Assembly: GCA_963750735.1 (NCBI GenBank)
Contig: CAVVRY010000019.1
Span: forward strand, 62,001 to 126,000
Direction of reading: 5' to 3'
Source: JANTGF01 sp963750735
Lineage (GTDB): Bacteria; Bacteroidota; Bacteroidia; Bacteroidales; VadinHA17
DNA: 64,000 bases
Below, in pieces: positions 63,050 through 64,000 of the stretch (the first letter of the stretch is position 1; each line of letters begins with the position of its first letter). Under the pieces are notes generated by a model. That model saw only the letters and a program-made list of their open reading frames with translations, did no database searches and was not told the DNA's origin. The position numbers were made by a program, and so were the translations under genes.

Positions 63050-63766
63050 TTATTTTGAGAAGATTCCGTATTTTAATATACTATAGATAGCCCTAAAACC
63101 ATCTTTCCAATTAATTTTTTTTCCTTCAGCATAGGTTCGTCCATAATATGAAATACCTACCTCATAAATTCTAATATTCGGGATGCGACTAATTTTTGCA
63201 GTTACTTCGGGTTCAAATCCAAATCTTTTTTCTTTAAGTTTTAACCCTTTTATCATGTCAGAACGAAATAGCTTATAGCAGGTTTCCATGTCTGTAAGGT
63301 TCAGGTTTGTAAATATATTGGATATGAAGGTCAAAAAATAATTACCGATTGAATGCCAAAAGAACAATACTCTATGAGGCATTGCACCTTTAAATCTCGA
63401 TCCATAAACAACATCAGCATATCCCTGAACAATTGGTTTCAAAAGTCTATTATATTCATTGGGATCATATTCAAGATCAGCATCTTGAATAATTATTAAA
63501 TCACCTGAGGCTTCTTTTATTCCACGATGCAGAGCGGCCCCTTTACCCATGTTTTTTTCCTGGAGGTAATATCTGATGGCTCCATTAGCATTATCTTTAA
63601 TATAATCTAATACCAACTTTTCAGTATTGTCTGTGGAGCAGTCATTGACAATAATAATTTCCTTCTCTATTTTTGCAATCAACTCAACCTTTAAAACTAT
63701 ATCGAGAATTTCAATTATAGTTTTTTCTTCATTATAGGCTGGTATGACAATTGATAATGTTTTCAT
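63050..63766 (-). CDS. GT2 family glycosyltransferase (polyprenyl-phosphate sugar synthase-like)
   Basis: This protein of about 238 residues is a GT-A glycosyltransferase of the dolichol-phosphate mannose synthase type. It starts LSIVIPAYNEEKTI, has VNDCSTDNTEKLV, the metal motif DADLEYDP (about 98-105) and VYGSRFKG. It has no C-terminal membrane helices. The ATG at 63766 (MKTLSIV) is used; an earlier one at 63799 would add 11 residues. The next gene encodes a polyprenyl-sugar-using GT39, so the two probably act in turn on lipid A or another envelope polymer. Confidence 0.9.
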   Translation of the reverse strand: MKTLSIVIPAYNEEKTIIEILDIVLKVELIAKIEKEIIIVNDCSTDNTEKLVLDYIKDNANGAIRYYLQEKNMGKGAALHRGIKEASGDLIIIQDADLEYDPNEYNRLLKPIVQGYADVVYGSRFKGAMPHRVLFFWHSIGNYFLTFISNIFTNLNLTDMETCYKLFRSDMIKGLKLKEKRFGFEPEVTAKISRIPNIRIYEVGISYYGRTYAEGKKINWKDGFRAIYSILKYGIFSK

Positions 63767-63831
63767 TAATTTTATTTTTTTGAAGAGGAGTAGATGCAAT
63801 TTTGTTTTTGAGGAACAATATTTTTAAATTT

Positions 63832-64000
63832 CTACAAGTCTTTATAGTAAATTCTGAATTTCTTAAAAATTCTGCCCCCAACCTTGGTATATTCAGCATG
63901 CATATTTATATTGGTTTCCAGGATCAAGTGGCTTTCCATCGTTTTCATTTTTCGACTAATAGCGCTCTCAAACATTTTTACAGCCATTAATACATCTATT
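63832..64000 (-). CDS. C-terminal end of a gene cut by the window (GNAT-like?)
   Basis: An open frame enters from the right edge and stops at 63832. The visible 55 residues include MKTMESHLILETNINMHAEY and KVGGRIFKKFRIYYKDL. This resembles the C-terminal strand-helix of some GNAT-like proteins (GWILEDN..M...GGKxYKRFRIY patterns), but the piece is too short to be sure. It lies on the same strand as, and upstream of, the GT2 gene. Confidence 0.45.
   Translation of the reverse strand, partial: IDVLMAVKMFESAISRKMKTMESHLILETNINMHAEYTKVGGRIFKKFRIYYKDL

Overview
The window looks like the chromosome of an anaerobic member of the Bacteroidota. The evidence is AT-rich DNA, many promoters of the TTTG-N18-20-TAnnTTTG type, almost no Shine-Dalgarno sequences, and family-typical genes (DUF3467 after rpoC, DUF3078, S46 dipeptidyl-peptidase, fused HoxF). 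No insertion sequence, prophage or CRISPR array is visible. The gene content suggests a peptide- and amino-acid-fermenting organism that can make or use hydrogen.

Region by region: 0-3 kb holds csaA, a helix-hairpin-helix protein and rpsU-xerC-hpf. 3.3-16.9 kb is the translation/transcription block: four tRNAs, tuf, tRNA-Trp, secE, nusG, rplKAJL, an attenuator-like hairpin, rpoB, rpoC and a DUF3467 gene, closed by a terminator. 17-23 kb is an electron-transfer-flavoprotein unit: etfB, etfA, a two-gene ETF:menaquinone-oxidoreductase-like iron-sulfur protein, an acyl-CoA dehydrogenase and a small lipoprotein. 23.4-28.6 kb is a five-gene run (DUF2520 Rossmann protein, KdsC-like phosphatase, UbiA prenyltransferase, Maf, S46 DPP11-like peptidase) ending at a strong terminator. 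28.7-32.8 kb holds a histidine-rich metal-transporter-like protein and gatE-gatD, an amidotransferase usually described as archaeal.

33-43.9 kb is a hydrogenase island. A hoxFUYH operon with its maturation protease is read leftward; hypF, hypA and hypB are read rightward, with an unknown zinc-ribbon gene pointing the other way between them, and a rex redox-sensor gene follows. Rex-type 7-4-7 operators lie at the promoters of both rex (43231-43248) and hoxF (38676-38693), which points to NADH/NAD+ control of the NAD-linked hydrogenase. The rex frame itself is broken by one base.

43.9-54.2 kb holds an outer-membrane protein, an M14 carboxypeptidase, an ADP-forming acyl-CoA synthetase, a flavodoxin, an aminotransferase and a four-subunit 2-oxoacid:ferredoxin oxidoreductase. 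Together these form a plausible route from peptides via amino acids and 2-oxoacids to acyl-CoA and ATP, with reduced carriers disposed of by the hydrogenase and the ETF system. 54.2-64 kb holds nadD, gmk, yicC, a MATE transporter, tryptophanase, a DUF3078 protein and two glycosyltransferases. Four conserved genes (rex, tnaA, the DUF3078 gene and the GT39 gene) each carry one single-base frameshift; all four lie after 43 kb, so assembly error must be excluded before calling them pseudogenes.
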